64,000 bases of DNA, taken from positions 2,294,001 through 2,358,000 of the forward strand of contig CANUEZ040000191.1 in assembly GCA_948099385.1 (NCBI GenBank), read 5' to 3'. The notes beneath the pieces were generated by a model. The model was not told where the DNA came from and did no database searches. It worked only from the letters and a program-made list of their open reading frames with translations. Below, piece after piece: positions 62,401 through 64,000 of this stretch; the first letter of the stretch is position 1; each line of letters starts with the position of its first letter. Source of the DNA: Fasciola hepatica. Its lineage: Eukaryota; Platyhelminthes; Trematoda; Plagiorchiida; Fasciolidae. Position numbers and translations under genes: made by a program.

Positions 62401-64000
62401 TGCTCTATTGCATTGTATGAGCAATCTGTGTGGGGATTGTTCATAAGGGAACGCCTTGGTTTTACTTAGGCCCATAAATAGAGAAGTGATGGAACATAGG
62501 ATTGGATCGGTGTGCGAGAATTTTGTTGTTATCTTACACAGCCAAAGTGAAAGCCGAATCCAATTTGGGGATTGTGCTATATCATGTATTGTATATGTTG
62601 AACAAAGCGTTCAGACCCATATCGGATAGCCTTGTGGTTTGGGTGTTCGACTGACAATCGTTCACCCCAACCCTTGTTCGTGTCCCCGTGTGGGCTCTGT
62701 CCATGTGCAATGCTCATGATTCCCTTAGCGGATCAAACAGCTGTACAGTGCTTCCATCATTTTCAATGGTCAGTTCAGTGTTCAAGCTGCATGGAGAATC
62801 ATATTATACAAATCTACTCTGCTACTGCTCTATTGCATTGTATGAGCAATCTGTGTGGATTGTTCATAATGGAATGCCTTGGTTTAACTTAGGCCCATAA
62901 ATGGAGAATTGATGGGACATAGAATTGGATCGGTGTGCGAGAATTTGGTTGTTACCCTTCAATGCAAAAGCGCAAGCCGAATCCAATTTGGGGATTGTGC
63001 TATATCATGTAGTGTATATGTTGAACAAAGCGTTGAGACCCATATCGGATAGCCTTGTGGTTTGGGTGTTCGACTGACAATCGTTCACCCCAACCCTTGT
63101 TCGTGTCCCCGTGTGGGCTCTGTCCATGTGCAATGCTCATGATTCCCTTAGCGGATCAAACAGCTGTACAGTGCTTCCATCATTTTCAATGGTCAGTTCA
63201 GTGTTCAAGCTGCATGGAGAATCATATTATACAAATCTACTCTGCTACTGCTCTATTGCATTGTATGAGCAATCTGTGTGGGGATTGTTCATAAGGGAAT
63301 GCCTTGGTTTTACTTAGGCCCATAAATAGAGAAGTGATGGAACATAGGATTGGATCGGTGTGCGAGAATTTTGTTGTTATCTTACACAGCCAAAGTGAAA
63401 GCCGAATCCAATTTGGGGATTGTGCTATATCATGTATTGTATATGTTGAACAAAGCGTTGAGACCCATATCGGATAGCCTTGTGGTTTGGGTGTTCGACT
63501 GACAATCGTTCACCCCAACCCTTGTTCGTGTCCCCGTGTGGGCTCTGTCCATGTGCAATGCTCATGATTCCCTTAGCGGATCAAACAGCTGTACAGTGCT
63601 TCCGTCATTTTCAATGGTCAGTTCAGTGTTCAAGCTGCATGGAGAATCATATTATACAAATCTACTCTGCTACTGCTCTATTGCATTGTATGAGCAATCT
63701 GTGTGGGGATTGTTCATAAGGGAATGCCTTGGTTTCACTTAGGCCCATAAATGGAGAAGTGATGGGACATAGAATTGGATCGGTGTGCGAGAATTTGGTT
63801 GTTACCGTTCAATGCAAAAGCGAAAGCCGAATCCAATTTGGGGATTGTGCTATATCATGTAGTGTATATGTTGAACAAAGCGTTGAGAACCATATCGGAT
63901 AGCCTTGTGGTTTTGGTGTTCGACTGACAATCGTTCACCCCAACCCTTGCTCGTGTCCCCGTGTGGGCTCTGGCCATGTGCAATGCTCATGATTCCCTTA
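59131..64000 (+). repeat. Alternating dimer higher-order repeat, about 850 bp
   Basis: Every second monomer has the ATCTTACACAGCC cassette. Its marks at 59131, 59980, 60830, 61680, 62529 and 63377 are 849, 850, 850, 849 and 848 bp apart. The other member of each pair carries a GAAAGC-type or a TGCAAAAGCG cassette, and from about 60350 often ATGGGACATAGAATTGG. From 60508 on all units I checked have the ACAATCG form of the dyad. The alternation is strict, but the pairs are not identical to each other. The pattern reaches the right edge. Confidence 0.88.
63713..64000 (+). repeat. Truncated last monomer at the window edge
   Basis: The last unit is cut by the end of the window after 288 bp, at GATTCCCTTA. 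It carries several private changes: GAGAACCATATCGG, GGTTTTGGTGTTCG, CCTTGCTCG and CTCTGGCCATG. Such a run of private bases in a single unit is more than in its neighbours. It may mark increasing divergence further right or simply sequence error; the window cannot decide. Confidence 0.8.

Larger units (their letters stand above)
1..64000 (+). repeat. 425-bp tandem satellite array, about 150.7 monomers
   Basis: The string TTCATAAGGG recurs at 1, 425, 850, 1275, 1700 and so on to 63713, with near-identical sequence between. This gives 150 full units plus a 288-bp partial one. Units are 423-426 bp long and all in one orientation. No unique sequence, transposon or inversion interrupts them. Head-to-tail arrays of this size are typical of centromeric, pericentromeric or subtelomeric heterochromatin in eukaryotes; that location is inference. 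I do not recognise the satellite family. Sequence differences between units are mostly single bases and small indels, and are shared between units at regular spacings, which shows repeated block duplication. Transcription or function cannot be read from the sequence. Confidence 0.98.

Noticed and set aside
1..64000. 5S rDNA or other tandem gene array (unit length is in a plausible range).
   Set aside because: No part of the monomer resembles 5S rRNA, an snRNA, a histone gene or the 45S spacer elements I know.
1..64000. CRISPR array or bacterial repeat region.
   Set aside because: The whole 425-bp unit is conserved. There is no pattern of short constant repeats with unique spacers, and no associated genes.

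Overview
The whole 64-kb window is one uninterrupted tandem array of a satellite DNA with a monomer of about 425 bp. Taking the recurring string TTCATAAGGG as the start of each unit, there are 150 complete monomers (positions 1 to 63712, mean length about 424.7 bp) and a final partial one (63713-64000). All units run in the same direction. I found no protein-coding gene, rRNA, tRNA, mobile element, CRISPR array or unique sequence. Such an array indicates nuclear DNA of a eukaryote, most likely centromeric, pericentromeric or other heterochromatin. The sequence does not let me name the species or lineage.

Layout: 1-1491, left-edge monomers. 1492-17532 and 18056-34096, two copies of a 39-monomer block with a period of 16,564 bp, joined by a short chimeric junction (17533-18055). 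34097-35841, a transition block. 35842-40759, nearly four copies of a three-monomer (1,275-bp) higher-order repeat. 40682-43213, a partial second copy of a 14-monomer (5,950-bp) block whose first copy begins at 34732. 43214-44325, diverged and chimeric monomers. 44326-47581 and 47725-50980, two copies of an eight-monomer block (period 3,399 bp). 50981-56724, mixed trimer and pentamer duplications. 56725-59449, another 1,275-bp trimer. 59131-64000, strict alternation of two monomer types (dimer of about 850 bp).

Every higher-order junction I could place keeps the 425-bp register, as expected from unequal homologous crossover and gene conversion between sister monomers. The left two thirds are very homogeneous. 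From about 44 kb to the right end, monomers are more varied, mostly in one 31-bp cassette in the non-conserved part of the unit. Its most divergent form first appears at 46.8 kb and then becomes every second monomer from 59 kb on.

Open frames of 60-90 codons recur in every monomer. They are by-products of the repeat: their starts are TTG or GTG, the unit length is not a multiple of three, and no domain is recognisable. All comparisons were made by eye, so boundaries are accurate to the nearest differing base I found, and difference counts are minimum counts.
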